This document shows positions 1-15,363 of a stretch of 64,000 bases of DNA, in pieces; within the stretch, counting starts at the first letter, position 1; each line of letters starts with the position of its first letter. The notes beneath the pieces are model-generated. The model had not been told where the DNA came from. It saw only the letters and a program-made list of their open reading frames with translations, and made no database searches. The position numbers and the translations under genes were made by a program. Source of the stretch: Paenilisteria riparia FSL S10-1204 (lineage in GTDB: Bacteria; Bacillota; Bacilli; Lactobacillales; Listeriaceae); assembly GCF_000525995.1 (NCBI RefSeq), contig NZ_AODL01000006.1, forward strand, positions 62,001 through 126,000, in the 5' to 3' direction.

Positions 1-241
<241 letters not shown>

Positions 242-350
242 TTATAATGACCCCTTTCTGAGTTGTTTCGTATGTAATACTTCGTACTATCTCATTTGCA
301 TTATAGCATATTTCTTATAACTTATATATATTTTCATTAAAGTTCATAGT

Positions 351-1676
351 TCAGAAAAGAACTAGGCCTGCATGACCTAGTCCTTTAATTATTAAATAGT
401 ATCTGCTTTTAATTTTTTTAGTGTCACTTGTACGTTCAATATCTGCACCTAATGCTTGAAGCTTTTTATGAAAATCATAGTAACCACGATCTAAATACTT
501 AAGTTCAGTTACTTGTGTATAACCTTCGGCCACAAGACCGGCTAAAATTAATGCTGCTGCTGCACGTAAATCTGTCGCTGCAACTTCAGCACCTTGAAGC
601 TTTGCAGGACCAGATATTATAACAGAATGACCTTCGATTTTCATGTCAGCATTCATACGGCGCATTTCTTCTACATGCATGAAACGATTTTCAAATACTG
701 TTTCTGTCATTACGCTTGTGCCTTCGCTTAACATTTGAATAACCATCATTTGTGATTGCATATCCGTGGGAAAACCAGGGTGTGGCAATGTTTTAACATC
801 TACTGCGCGTAAATGTTTTGGCCCGATAACTCTTACACCGTTTTCTTCTTCTACAATTGTAACTCCCATTTCTTCAAGCTTAGCAATAAGCGAGCTAATA
901 TGTTCTGGCACCATATCTTCAATAAGTACATTACCACCCGTAATAGCAGCGGCAATCATGAATGTTCCTGCTTCGATACGATCAGGGATGATAGAATGAT
1001 CCGTTGCCGTCAATTCCTTAACGCCTTCGATACGAATAACTTCTGTTCCTGCACCAATAACACGTGCACCCATTTGATTAAGGAAGTTGGCCAAATCAAC
1101 AATTTCTGGCTCACGAGCAACGTTTTCGATTACTGTAGTGCCGTCCGCTAATGTAGCTGCCATCATAATATTTTGTGTAGCGCCTACACTCGGAAAATCT
1201 AAGTATATTTTAGCACCAGATAATTTGTCTGCAGTTGCTTCTATATAGCCATTTTCAATTTTCACATTGGCGCCCATTGCTTCAAAGCCTTTTAGATGAA
1301 GATCAACTGGGCGAGATCCGATTGCACAACCTCCTGGAAGAGCAACTTTTGCCGAACCAGTACGTGCTAATAGAGGCCCCATTACAACAATTGATGCACG
1401 CATTTTGCGAACATACTCAAATGGAGTATCAGAAAGAATATCACCTGTAGCATCCACAGTTACTGTATTTTCTTCAAATGAAACGTCAGCTTTCAAATAT
1501 TTTAGTACTTCATTAATTGTGTAGACATCCGATAAACGTGGAACATTTCTTAGTGTACTTGTTCCTTTACTTGCCAATAATGTAGCGGCGATAACAGGTA
1601 GAACAGCATTTTTTGCCCCTTCAACTTTCACTGTTCCTTGTAACTGTTTTCCTCCACGGACTATAATTTTTTCCAA
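351..1676 (-). CDS. murA1: UDP-N-acetylglucosamine 1-carboxyvinyltransferase MurA1 (3' end probably frameshifted)
   Basis: This enzyme transfers enolpyruvate from PEP to UDP-GlcNAc, the first committed step of peptidoglycan synthesis in the cytoplasm. The Lys22-Asn23 pair, the catalytic Cys117 in GGCAIGSRP and a DLRAAAALI motif near the C-terminus are all present. As read, the protein has 441 residues and ends in a hydrophobic tail that runs through a rho-independent hairpin at 355-382. Removing one A from the runs around 407-419 gives an ending KKIKADTI with a stop at 392, which clears the terminator. I infer a one-base homopolymer error there. A second MurA lies at 27624-28895. Confidence 0.93.
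   Translation of the reverse strand: MEKIIVRGGKQLQGTVKVEGAKNAVLPVIAATLLASKGTSTLRNVPRLSDVYTINEVLKYLKADVSFEENTVTVDATGDILSDTPFEYVRKMRASIVVMGPLLARTGSAKVALPGGCAIGSRPVDLHLKGFEAMGANVKIENGYIEATADKLSGAKIYLDFPSVGATQNIMMAATLADGTTVIENVAREPEIVDLANFLNQMGARVIGAGTEVIRIEGVKELTATDHSIIPDRIEAGTFMIAAAITGGNVLIEDMVPEHISSLIAKLEEMGVTIVEEENGVRVIGPKHLRAVDVKTLPHPGFPTDMQSQMMVIQMLSEGTSVMTETVFENRFMHVEEMRRMNADMKIEGHSVIISGPAKLQGAEVAATDLRAAAALILAGLVAEGYTQVTELKYLDRGYYDFHKKLQALGADIERTSDTKKIKSRYYLIIKGLGHAGLVLF
355..382 (-). terminator. Rho-independent terminator after murA1
   Basis: On the minus strand ACTAGG and CCTAGT pair around a short loop and are followed by a T-rich tract. The hairpin lies inside the apparent murA1 extension, which supports the view that the true stop is upstream. 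Confidence 0.7.
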
Positions 1677-1858
1677 AACGAACCCCTCCGCGTATTAATT
1701 ACTCTATTCATGAACTGGTATATATCACTTAAAATTAATATTGAAATGAAATTATGCGAATTTAAGCGCACTATGACATTCTAACATTAATGACTGCCTA
1801 ATTTCAACACTAATTTTAAGAGAGGTATACCAATTATAACCTCTTATAATGTTAAAAA

Positions 1859-2098
1859 TTAGTTGCTAAAAAGATTTCCGAGTTGTTTAGCTGAGATAAA
1901 ATAGTCTAAAAAGAAATTACTTATGGTAACTCCTAAAGCTACAGCGATAATTAAATATAAGACTCGTGCTTGAATAATATGATTTCGGCGTATTAATTTC
2001 TCGAAGTTAAGTGCCTGTAAGGCCCAAAATGTAATGACGATAAAAAGGAGATGTGAAATCATTACGATAATTGCTTGTTGCCCAATAACTGTATACAT
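1859..2098 (-). CDS. DUF1146 (YwzB-like) small membrane protein
   Basis: A 79-residue protein with two predicted membrane segments (about residues 8-30 and 47-68) joined by a basic loop containing LIRRNHIIQARV. Proteins of this family (DUF1146, YwzB in Bacillus) are found between the ATP synthase operon and murA in many Firmicutes; the position here is the same. No function is established. The ATG is preceded by a GGAGG-like site. There is no sign of truncation. Confidence 0.75.
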   Translation of the reverse strand: MYTVIGQQAIIVMISHLLFIVITFWALQALNFEKLIRRNHIIQARVLYLIIAVALGVTISNFFLDYFISAKQLGNLFSN

Positions 2099-2206
2099 CT
2101 GTGGCCTCCATTATTTTTTACCAACCTATCTTATTTTAACAGGAATGTTACAGAATAACAATTTTATATGCTTTATATTGTGTTTTTTTACAAAATGTAA
2201 TAAACA

Positions 2207-2258
2207 AGTTTGGAGCTAGACTCCTTGTACGAGTAAATAGCCCCAAAACTTGCGAAAA
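2207..2258 (-). terminator. Terminator of the ATP synthase operon
   Basis: Just downstream of atpC the minus strand forms a long imperfect hairpin in which AAGTTTTGGGGCTA faces TAGCTCCAAACTT, followed by a moderately T-rich stretch. It separates the atp operon from the DUF1146 gene. Confidence 0.65.
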
Positions 2259-2259
2259 A

Positions 2260-2682
<423 letters not shown>

Positions 2683-2685
2683 TTA

Positions 2686-4131
<1,446 letters not shown>

Positions 4132-4174
4132 TTAACTAGGGAACTTTAAACGGCTGGCTTACAACTCTCAAATA

Positions 4175-5044
<870 letters not shown>

Positions 5045-5081
5045 TCACCACCTTTGTTTCGTTTGTCAGTCAAAAACTTGA

Positions 5082-7705
<2,624 letters not shown>

Positions 7706-7767
7706 TTAGTATCGTTTCATGCCTTTACACAAAGGAATGGCGAGTATGTTCCCGCCAAAATTGTCGA

Positions 7768-8004
<237 letters not shown>

Positions 8005-8088
8005 TTATCTTCTAAATTTTTTTGTTTATTACAAGATTATGGGTTTTGTCCCATACGTCTGACTTCTCCTTGATGTGGCGAGTGTTAC

Positions 8089-8811
<723 letters not shown>

Positions 8812-8826
8812 TCACCCCTCTCTCTT

Positions 8827-9210
8827 TTAAGCGTTTTTCTTCCGGTAGATGGAATAGATAACAAAATCTAAGAAAACCACGGAATAAACAATGCCCAAAC
8901 CAATCACCATACTATAAACGTGAAAAAAATCTGGCACTTGTGTCGCAATGATTGTTGCAAGTAGAACGCTTCCCATTCTTGCAGTTGTTCCCATACCATA
9001 GAAAGTCCGCTTTTCAGCAATCGCTTTCGTCATGGCTTGCGTGCGTCGCATTAGAAGCCAGTAGTTAAACCAACCTACAATAATCCCTAGCTTTAGCCCC
9101 AAAAAAATATGTACATGTGGGGTTAGCAACCATCCAGCTACGCATATACCAACAAACGCAATGATGTACTTCTGATGACGATGATACATTCCTATCAGTG
9201 ATTCTAACAT
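8827..9210 (-). CDS. atpI: ATP synthase protein I
   Basis: AtpI is a small membrane protein encoded first in the operon. In other bacteria it assists c-ring assembly or magnesium handling. Four hydrophobic segments are visible. I place the start at the ATG of MLESLIGMYHRHQKY (127 residues), where AAAGGA lies about 12 bases upstream; an upstream TTG would add 12 residues. The sequence is diverged, as is normal for AtpI, and the call relies partly on its position upstream of atpB. Confidence 0.88.
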   Translation of the reverse strand: MLESLIGMYHRHQKYIIAFVGICVAGWLLTPHVHIFLGLKLGIIVGWFNYWLLMRRTQAMTKAIAEKRTFYGMGTTARMGSVLLATIIATQVPDFFHVYSMVIGLGIVYSVVFLDFVIYSIYRKKNA

Positions 9211-9339
9211 TCCGGCAGATGTCCTTTCTTTAATGTTATTGGCCAATTTTGTTTCCCGTCCATAAAACGTGACTAAGATTTTATGACAGAAGCAAGTTTA
9301 GACTTTGTGAATTTTTACACATTACCTGTATGCTAACAA

Positions 9340-9376
9340 AAAGCCGAACACGCTTGTAAGCCTTATCAGCGTGCTA
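9340..9376 (-). promoter_or_regulatory. Hairpin at the very 5' end of the atp operon leader
   Basis: Immediately after the predicted transcription start, CACGCT and AGCGTG pair across a loop of about 13 bases, followed by CGGCTTTTTG on the minus strand. This resembles an intrinsic terminator or a stabilising 5' stem. The T-run is short, so strong termination is doubtful. Confidence 0.45.
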
Positions 9377-9382
9377 GTTTTT

Positions 9383-9412
9383 AGCATACAATAGGCAAAA
9401 GTAAAAAGTCAA
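9383..9412 (-). promoter_or_regulatory. SigA-type promoter of the ATP synthase operon
   Basis: Minus-strand TTGACT (9407-9412) and TATGCT (9383-9388) are separated by 18 bases and lie about 170 bp upstream of atpI. This is the best promoter-like sequence upstream of the operon. Confidence 0.7.
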
Positions 9413-9713
9413 TATCTTTTCACAAATTCCGTACCTACTTGCTTACAATTTTACCACACTTCCACTACCGCTTGGAAATAATGCGAATTAATTTTTAACA
9501 TTTTTTTTGAAAAGTTACATATATCGCGTAGACTTTGACTTTGTCGTACGCATTTCCACACGCCACACCTCCGTAAGTCACTGGAAAAACAAAAAAATCC
9601 TTCCTGTTTGCTAAGAAAAGATTCTGGCAGATAACGTGACTGCATAAGCATCTTTTCCAGTGAAAAAGAACGAAAAAAGTACAACACGTATTCTTATTTG
9701 AGTATAAAGTTAT

Positions 9714-9799
9714 AATTGCCCGGCACATCTGGGTCAATTCGGTCTACGCCGCAAATTAGGCGTCGGCGGGATTGAGACAGTGCCGTATGACCAGCAATT
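9714..9799. ncRNA. Candidate folded RNA of unknown class between mnaA and atpI
   Basis: In the 800-bp gap between mnaA and atpI, nested inverted repeats stand out. AATTGC (9714-9719) pairs with GCAATT (9794-9799), GGCAC (9722-9726) with GTGCC (9780-9784), and ACGCC (9746-9750) with GGCGT (9759-9763). GTCT/AGAC and TCAAT/ATTGA are possible further pairs inside. A TATAAT directly precedes the outer stem on the plus strand, but no good -35 is visible, so the strand is open. I know no family that matches. The rest of the gap (9413-9713 and 9800-9961) shows nothing I can name. Confidence 0.4.
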
Positions 9800-9961
9800 A
9801 TCCCCTACGCATTGAATAGAACAGTTACTTTTGAGTTCTTTCGATAATAACATTGTTCATCTTAACACAAACTATTGCAAAGCTCTAGCGAAAACTGAAG
9901 CCGTAATATATCTGTAACAATGAGGCGCTTCCATTGGGATTTCTTACTTTTTCACTGTACT

Positions 9962-9999
9962 AAAAAAACCATAGCTCGCAAAGAAAGGAACTATGGCTT
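9962..9999 (-). terminator. Rho-independent terminator after mnaA
   Basis: On the minus strand CCATAG and CTATGG form a stem followed by seven T residues, about 20 bp past the mnaA stop codon. Confidence 0.85.
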
Positions 10000-10018
10000 C
10001 GACTCTCAAACTGTATAG

Positions 10019-11149
10019 TCAGACGGACGTTCGGACGTTTTTTTTGAAGTGATATTTAATGGCTTCCAGAATACGCGCAGATGCTTCACCGTCACCATAT
10101 GGATTGTTGGCATTGGTCATTTTGGCGTAAGATGATTCGTTGTCTAGTAAATCAAATGCTTCTTTCTTCAAGTCTTCTTTGGCTGTGCCGATAAGCTTCA
10201 ATGTGCCTGCTTCTACACCCTCTGGACGTTCGGTTGTGTCGCGCAGGACTAATACTGGAACACCCATACCTGGCGCTTCTTCTTGTACGCCTCCTGAATC
10301 CGTGAATACAAGATAGGATTTCTTCAAAAAATTGTGGAAATCAATGGCATCCAATGGTTCGATTAAATGAACACGCGGATGGCCACCTAGGATAGCTGTT
10401 GCTTTTTCGCGGACAGCTGGGTTCATGTGCATTGGATAAACGATTTCAACGTCCTCGCGAGCCTCTGCTATTTCGCGAACGGCTTCAAAAATCCCTTGCA
10501 TCGGTGCACCCAGATTCTCACGTCTGTGCGCTGTCATCAAGATTAATCGGTGATCACCTAATCCTTCCAAAATCGGATGGCGATAGTCGTCTTGTACAGT
10601 TGTTTTCAATGCATCAATCGCCGTATTACCTGTAACAAAAATCGCATCTTCGTTCTTGCCTTCGCTCAGCAGATTTTGCTTCGATTGTGCCGTGGGTGAG
10701 AAGTGTAGGTCTGCCATAACGCCTGTTAATTGGCGGTTCATTTCTTCTGGGAACGGTGAATATTTATTCCATGTACGCAAGCCTGCTTCTACGTGACCAA
10801 TTGCTGTTTGATTATAAAATGCTGCCAAAGCTGCGGCAAAACTTGTCGTCGTGTCTCCGTGGACAAGAACGATGTCTGGTTTTTCTGTTGCGATGACCTC
10901 GTTTAATCCCTGCATTGCGCGGGTTGTAATATCTGTTAATGTTTGTTGCTTTTGCATAATATTTAAATCGACGTCTGGTTGTACATTGAAAATATCCAGA
11001 ACTTGGTCCAACATTTCGCGATGTTGCGCCGTAATAACGACGCGCGATTCAAAAGCTTCAGGCTGCCCTTCTAAGGCTAATACAAGCGGAGCCATTTTAA
11101 TTGCTTCCGGACGCGTTCCAAATACACTCATTACTTTGATTTTACTCAT
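10019..11149 (-). CDS. mnaA: UDP-N-acetylglucosamine 2-epimerase (non-hydrolysing)
   Basis: This enzyme interconverts UDP-GlcNAc and UDP-ManNAc, which feeds the linkage unit of wall teichoic acid. The 376-residue protein shows the family markers FGTRPEAIKMAPLV at the N-terminus, HVEAGLRTWNKYSPFPEE near residues 117-134, and the UDP-binding block TDSGGVQEEAP near 288-298. It lies between upp and the atp operon and has its own terminators on both sides. The C-terminus is intact. Confidence 0.95.
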   Translation of the reverse strand: MSKIKVMSVFGTRPEAIKMAPLVLALEGQPEAFESRVVITAQHREMLDQVLDIFNVQPDVDLNIMQKQQTLTDITTRAMQGLNEVIATEKPDIVLVHGDTTTSFAAALAAFYNQTAIGHVEAGLRTWNKYSPFPEEMNRQLTGVMADLHFSPTAQSKQNLLSEGKNEDAIFVTGNTAIDALKTTVQDDYRHPILEGLGDHRLILMTAHRRENLGAPMQGIFEAVREIAEAREDVEIVYPMHMNPAVREKATAILGGHPRVHLIEPLDAIDFHNFLKKSYLVFTDSGGVQEEAPGMGVPVLVLRDTTERPEGVEAGTLKLIGTAKEDLKKEAFDLLDNESSYAKMTNANNPYGDGEASARILEAIKYHFKKNVRTSV

Positions 11150-11166
11150 GATTCATTTTCCCTTCT

Positions 11167-11197
11167 GAAAAAACGAGGAAACCGCTTCGCTTCCCCG
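11167..11197 (-). terminator. Rho-independent terminator after upp
   Basis: CGGGGAA pairs with TTCCTCG on the minus strand and is followed by six T residues. It lies only about 20 bp before the mnaA start. Confidence 0.75.
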
Positions 11198-11208
11198 TCT
11201 TCATTTAT

Positions 11209-11838
11209 TTATTTTGTACCGAATAGTCGATCGCCAGCATCTCCAAGACCTGGTAAGATATAGCCGTTTTCGTCTAATTTTTCATCCAGGCCAGCTACAT
11301 AAATATCGACATCTGGATGTGCTTCTTGTAATGCTTTAATTCCCTCTGGAGCGGCAACTAAACACATAAATTTCATATTCTTGGCACCACGTTTTTTCAG
11401 ACAGTCGATTGCCATGATAGCAGAACCACCTGTTGCCAACATCGGGTCAACAACGATGAATAGGCGTTCTTCTACATCTGATGGCAATTTCACGAAATAT
11501 TCGACTGGCTCCAATGTGTCGTGATCTCGGTAAAGTCCTACGTGCCCTACTTTTGCAGCTGGGATTAGTGTCAGGATTCCGTCCGCCATTCCAAGACCAG
11601 CGCGAAGAATAGGGACAACACCTAACTTTTTACCAGCAATCGTTTTGGCGGGCGTTCGCTGCAAAGGTGTTTCAACAAATGTATCTTCTAGCTCTACATC
11701 GCGAGTAATTTCGTAAGCCATTAATGTTGCGACCTCGTTTACTAATTCTCGGAATGCTTTTGTTCCAGTATCTTTATCACGGATAATCGTTAGCTTGTGT
11801 TGCACTAACGGGTGATCAATTACGTGTACTTTTGCCAT
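11209..11838 (-). CDS. upp: Uracil phosphoribosyltransferase
   Basis: Upp salvages uracil to UMP with PRPP in the cytoplasm. The 209-residue protein has the PRPP-binding loop [11 protein letters not shown] (about 129-139) and the uracil-binding C-terminal [14 protein letters not shown]. The start [16 protein letters not shown] is the classic family N-terminus. It sits between glyA and mnaA, as in Bacillus relatives. No attenuator is visible ahead of it. Confidence 0.97.
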   Translation of the reverse strand: MAKVHVIDHPLVQHKLTIIRDKDTGTKAFRELVNEVATLMAYEITRDVELEDTFVETPLQRTPAKTIAGKKLGVVPILRAGLGMADGILTLIPAAKVGHVGLYRDHDTLEPVEYFVKLPSDVEERLFIVVDPMLATGGSAIMAIDCLKKRGAKNMKFMCLVAAPEGIKALQEAHPDVDIYVAGLDEKLDENGYILPGLGDAGDRLFGTK

Positions 11839-11933
11839 TGTATTCGCTCCTTTTAGGTAAATTTCCTTCTCTTATTGTATCAAAGAATCCCGCTTGTGCA
11901 AGTAAAATATTGATTATGTAAAATCTACTACAA

Positions 11934-11969
11934 CAAAAAATCGCGCCAAATTTGGATTTTAGCGCGATT
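11934..11969 (-). terminator. Rho-independent terminator after glyA
   Basis: AATCGCGC and GCGCGATT form a GC-rich stem on the minus strand followed by a run of T residues, a few bases past the glyA stop codon. Confidence 0.85.
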
Positions 11970-11978
11970 CTCTATTAT

Positions 11979-13220
11979 TTATAGTGATGGATATAATGGA
12001 TATTCCGCCGTGATTTTCGCCACTTCGGCTTTTACTTCGGCTAATACTGCTTCGTCTTCTAAATTGTGCAATACTTTAGCAATTAGCTTGCCGACTTTTT
12101 CGATAGCCACTTCGTCAAAACCACGAGTTGTAACTGCTGCAACGCCTACGCGAATACCACTTGTTACAAACGGGCTTTCTGTTTCGAATGGAATCGTGTT
12201 TTTGTTAACAGTAATTCCGACATCATCTAAAACAGCTTCTACAGCTTTACCAGTCAAGCCAAGTGGTTTCAAATCAATTAGTAGTAAATGATTATCAGAA
12301 CCACCTGTTAACACCGCTACGTCGTTTTCTTGCAATGTTTTAGCTAGTTGTTTAGAGTTCTTTAAAATATTTTCACTATATGTTGTGAATTCTGGTTGTA
12401 ATGCTTCGCCAAATGCTACGGCTTTCGCAGCGATAACGTGCATTAAAGGACCGCCTTGAATTCCTGGGAAAATCGCTTTGTTTAGTTTCGCTTCCCATTC
12501 TGCTTTTGCTAAAATCATACCGCCACGTGGCCCTCGCAAAGTTTTGTGGGTAGTGGTTGTAACGAAATCAGCATACGGTACTGGGTTTTGGTGGTGACCT
12601 GTAGCTACAAGACCTGCGATATGCGCCATGTCAACCATTAAGTACGCGCCAACTTCATCCGCAATTTCACGGAATTTAGAAAAGTCGATCGCACGCGGAT
12701 AAGCACTTGCTCCGGCTACAATCATTTTTGGTTTATGTTCTAAAGCGATTTCACGAACTTTGTCATAATCAATTTGCTTGGTTTCTTCGTCTACACCGTA
12801 AGCTACGAAATGATACAACTCGCCACTAAAATTCGCTGGGCTACCATGTGTTAAGTGACCACCATGCGATAAATTCATGCCGAGTACCGTGTCACCTGGT
12901 TTAAGCGTTGCATGATAAACCGCCATGTTCGCTTGGGCACCAGAGTGCGGTTGAACATTTACATATTCTGCGCCAAATAATTGTTTGGCACGATCACGGG
13001 CTAAGTTTTCTACAATATCAACATATTCACAACCGCCATAATAGCGTTTGCCAGGGTAACCTTCTGCATATTTGTTTGTTAAAACAGATCCCATTGCTTC
13101 CATGACTTGCTCCGTCACGAAATTCTCCGATGCGATTAACTCAATATTATTCCGTTGTCTGCCTAACTCTAACTCAATTGCGTCAAAAACTGCCTTGTCG
13201 TGCTTTTGTAGATAAACCAT
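11979..13220 (-). CDS. glyA: Serine hydroxymethyltransferase
   Basis: GlyA converts serine and tetrahydrofolate to glycine and methylene-tetrahydrofolate, the main one-carbon source. The 413-residue protein carries the PLP-lysine segment [15 protein letters not shown] (lysine near residue 227) and the N-terminal [15 protein letters not shown] and YPGKRYYGG motifs. It has its own terminator. The 390-bp upstream gap contains a structured repeat (13348-13477); 13221-13347 and 13478-13608 hold nothing else I recognise. Confidence 0.98.
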   Translation of the reverse strand: MVYLQKHDKAVFDAIELELGRQRNNIELIASENFVTEQVMEAMGSVLTNKYAEGYPGKRYYGGCEYVDIVENLARDRAKQLFGAEYVNVQPHSGAQANMAVYHATLKPGDTVLGMNLSHGGHLTHGSPANFSGELYHFVAYGVDEETKQIDYDKVREIALEHKPKMIVAGASAYPRAIDFSKFREIADEVGAYLMVDMAHIAGLVATGHHQNPVPYADFVTTTTHKTLRGPRGGMILAKAEWEAKLNKAIFPGIQGGPLMHVIAAKAVAFGEALQPEFTTYSENILKNSKQLAKTLQENDVAVLTGGSDNHLLLIDLKPLGLTGKAVEAVLDDVGITVNKNTIPFETESPFVTSGIRVGVAAVTTRGFDEVAIEKVGKLIAKVLHNLEDEAVLAEVKAEVAKITAEYPLYPSL

Positions 13221-13347
13221 GTGTGGATCCCCATCCTTTTCTCAAATGATTATTTAAAGCTTTTCGTACATGTCTTTATAATCTCTCATTACATCATAAA
13301 AAGCAAGCGTTTTAGCGCAAAATTCAGAAAGTTTAGGGGTTCACAAT

Positions 13348-13477
13348 CTGAAAAGCGGAACGGGCTCGTTCAGCCCTGACAGAAACTGGAGCGGCCGCAA
13401 TAAAAATCCTCTCTTGATTTTTGTGGAGGGCGTGAAGTTTCCGAAGGGCTAGCCCATGGAGCTGGATCCGGAGGCGC
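13348..13477. repeat. Structured intergenic repeat, copy A
   Basis: This roughly 130-bp element is clearly related to 28985-29110 in the same orientation. Shared blocks include CGTTCAG, AACTGGAGCGG, GCGTGAAGTTTTC (with one change) and GCTGGATC. It can form a stem AAAAATC/GATTTTT around CTCTCTT and a palindrome GGGCTAGCCC. Both stems are kept in copy B with paired base changes. It lies about 130 bp upstream of glyA. The element has no reading frame of its own that I trust. Confidence 0.7.
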
Positions 13478-13608
13478 CACACACGACGCAATACACTTCG
13501 AAAACCCCAGCAAGATTACAAAACACTAATAAATCTCCCAAATCAATCGCAAAACTTTTTCTCGAAACCACTCAAGCAAAACGGTTCATGTCCAAAGTAC
13601 ATTTAGTC

Positions 13609-14010
13609 TCACAAAAACCTCCGCCCAATCATCTCCTCCAACTCCGCAAACGTGTACTCATAATCCGCCAAATCACCGCCATACGGATCCCCCACATCAA
13701 AACCATTAGGCGATAATAACTCCGTCTTCTGATTAGGGAACTGACTTAAGAGCGCCTGTCGATGCTGCTCAGTCATCACAAAAATCTTATCCGCAGTTTC
13801 TACAAGCTCTGCCGTGACCTGCTTTGCTACATGATATGTCGGTAACCCATGTTCCTGCAAAACCGCTTTGGAGTTCATCGACATTGATGCACCAGCCTGC
13901 GCTGACAAGCCTGCCGAAGCTATATCCCAATCAGGTTTGAGCCATTGCAACATTTTTTCTGCCATAGGGCTCCGGCACGTATTTCCAGTACATATAAATA
14001 GGATTTTCAT
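13609..14010 (-). CDS. ywlE: Low-molecular-weight phosphatase, probable protein-arginine phosphatase YwlE
   Basis: The P-loop CTGNTCRSP lies at residues 7-15 and the acid motif DVGDPYGGD near 107-115, as in low-molecular-weight tyrosine phosphatases. The Thr in CxxNTCRS is the residue that in Bacillus YwlE gives preference for phosphoarginine over phosphotyrosine (established for that family), so arginine dephosphorylation opposing McsB is the likely role. The 133-residue frame is slightly shorter at the C-terminus than the usual 145-155. It starts 2 bp after sua5 ends. Confidence 0.85.
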   Translation of the reverse strand: MKILFICTGNTCRSPMAEKMLQWLKPDWDIASAGLSAQAGASMSMNSKAVLQEHGLPTYHVAKQVTAELVETADKIFVMTEQHRQALLSQFPNQKTELLSPNGFDVGDPYGGDLADYEYTFAELEEMIGRRFL

Positions 14011-14012
14011 AG

Positions 14013-15059
14013 TTAACTTTCCTCGCTTTGTCTCATATAATGACCACCTGCAGCCTTGTCTAAACGATTCATGATAGCTGTCCCAATTCCTTTTTTTGTA
14101 AAAGCTTCGGCATAAATAATCGTGACATCTGTATGGTCAAAAATACGAAGCTGTTGATAAAGCTGATAGGCAATCTCTTCTGGATGTTCACGACTTCCAA
14201 GGGCTAACTTATGTGTCAAATCGCCTAATTCTTTACTCAACTCATCCGAAACTAAAACACCTACCTCTTCCCCACGAGCTTTGGCGTTATCAATTTGTTG
14301 TTGAAAAAACATTGCATCACCTTCAATGATAATAACCGGTGCTTTCGGAGCATAGTGCGTGTATTTCATGCCCGGTGCTTTAGGTGTTTCTTTATACTTA
14401 AGCGGCTGAACTTCGGAAATTACTGGTCCAATAACTGCCTCGATTGCAGCTTGAGAAACACCACCAGGCCTTAAAATGACTGGTGTTTCTAATGTACAGT
14501 CAATGACAGTCGATTCCAAACCAACGCCTGTTTTTCCAGCAGAAATAATTCCCGCGATTCTGCCGTTCAAATCTTCTTCCACATGTTCTCCAGACGTCGG
14601 ACTTGGCTTGCCTGAACGGTTCGCACTTGGCGCTGCCACAGGAATTCCAGCCACTGCCAAAAGTCCCAATGCAACAGGATGCTCCGGCATACGCACACCA
14701 ACACTATCCAATCCTGCTGTTACATTGAGCGCCAACTGATTAGCTTGCAACGGTAAGATAATCGTTAACGATCCTGGCCAAAATTTGTTCATCAACTTCT
14801 TCGCATTCAGCGGTATTTCCTTCACAAAACTGTGTACTTGCGCTTGATCCGCGATATGGACGATAAGTGGGTTATCAGATGGTCGTCCTTTTGCCTCATA
14901 GATTTTTGCTACTGCAGCTTCATTTGTAGCATCTGCACCAATCCCATATACAGTCTCTGTTGGAAATGCCACTATTTCTCCAGCTTGGAGCAATTTTGCA
15001 GCTTCTAAATATATTTGAATTTCGCTTTCTTTCTTTATCTGCCAGATCTTTGTTTTCAT
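14013..15059 (-). CDS. ywlC: L-threonylcarbamoyladenylate synthase (Sua5/YwlC)
   Basis: This enzyme makes threonylcarbamoyl-AMP from threonine, bicarbonate and ATP for the t6A37 modification of ANN-decoding tRNAs. The 348-residue protein has the YrdC domain (about 20-210; motifs PTETVYGIGADA, KGRPSDNPLIVHI and SANRSGKPSPT) and the extra C-terminal Sua5 domain. It is followed directly by ywlE. The 300-bp gap upstream is packed with DnaA boxes, so transcription of this gene may respond to DnaA. Confidence 0.95.
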   Translation of the reverse strand: MKTKIWQIKKESEIQIYLEAAKLLQAGEIVAFPTETVYGIGADATNEAAVAKIYEAKGRPSDNPLIVHIADQAQVHSFVKEIPLNAKKLMNKFWPGSLTIILPLQANQLALNVTAGLDSVGVRMPEHPVALGLLAVAGIPVAAPSANRSGKPSPTSGEHVEEDLNGRIAGIISAGKTGVGLESTVIDCTLETPVILRPGGVSQAAIEAVIGPVISEVQPLKYKETPKAPGMKYTHYAPKAPVIIIEGDAMFFQQQIDNAKARGEEVGVLVSDELSKELGDLTHKLALGSREHPEEIAYQLYQQLRIFDHTDVTIIYAEAFTKKGIGTAIMNRLDKAAGGHYMRQSEES

Positions 15060-15152
15060 TAGGAAAGACTCCTTTACATCACTTTAATCTTATTTTAACG
15101 GTTTTATGGTTGCTTTTACAACTTAATTCGCGATTATTTTAAAAATAGCCAT

Positions 15153-15323
15153 TCATCCACAAAGTTATCCCCATTCTGTGGATAATAACTTTGTCAATGT
15201 GGATAACTAATTGTGAATCTGTGGATAATGTGTATAAGTGTGTTGATAACTGGTTTTTAATTATTAAGATTTGATTAAAAAAAATTTTTTTGCACAAACT
15301 ATTATCCCCATCGCTGTGGATAA
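15153..15323. promoter_or_regulatory. DnaA-box cluster upstream of ywlC/sua5 (core)
   Basis: Four perfect copies of TTATCCACA or its complement lie at 15177-15185, 15198-15206, 15220-15228 and 15315-15323. One-mismatch copies lie at 15153-15161, 15165-15173, 15241-15249 and 15302-15310. Three more perfect copies sit inside prmC at 15515-15523, 15717-15725 and 15755-15763. A given 9-mer on either strand is expected about once per 131 kb in random DNA. In Bacillus subtilis one of the DnaA-box clusters outside oriC lies at ywlC, as I recall, so this appears to be a conserved DnaA-binding locus. Confidence 0.85.
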
Positions 15324-15335
15324 TCACGGGGAATG

Positions 15336-15362
15336 AAAAAACACCTCCACGTGAGAGATGCT
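15336..15362 (-). terminator. Rho-independent terminator after prmC
   Basis: CATCTC pairs with GAGGTG on the minus strand, followed by six T residues, right at the prmC stop codon. Confidence 0.75.
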
Positions 15363-15363
15363 T

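Noticed and set aside
9451-9737. Two overlapping minus-strand frames of 78 and 80 codons in the mnaA-atpI gap
   Set aside because: No ribosome-binding site, no recognisable domain, and partial overlap with the predicted folded RNA.
13221-13347. PurR box or riboswitch ahead of glyA
   Set aside because: I looked for the PurR-box pattern and for purine or glycine riboswitch cores and found none that fit.
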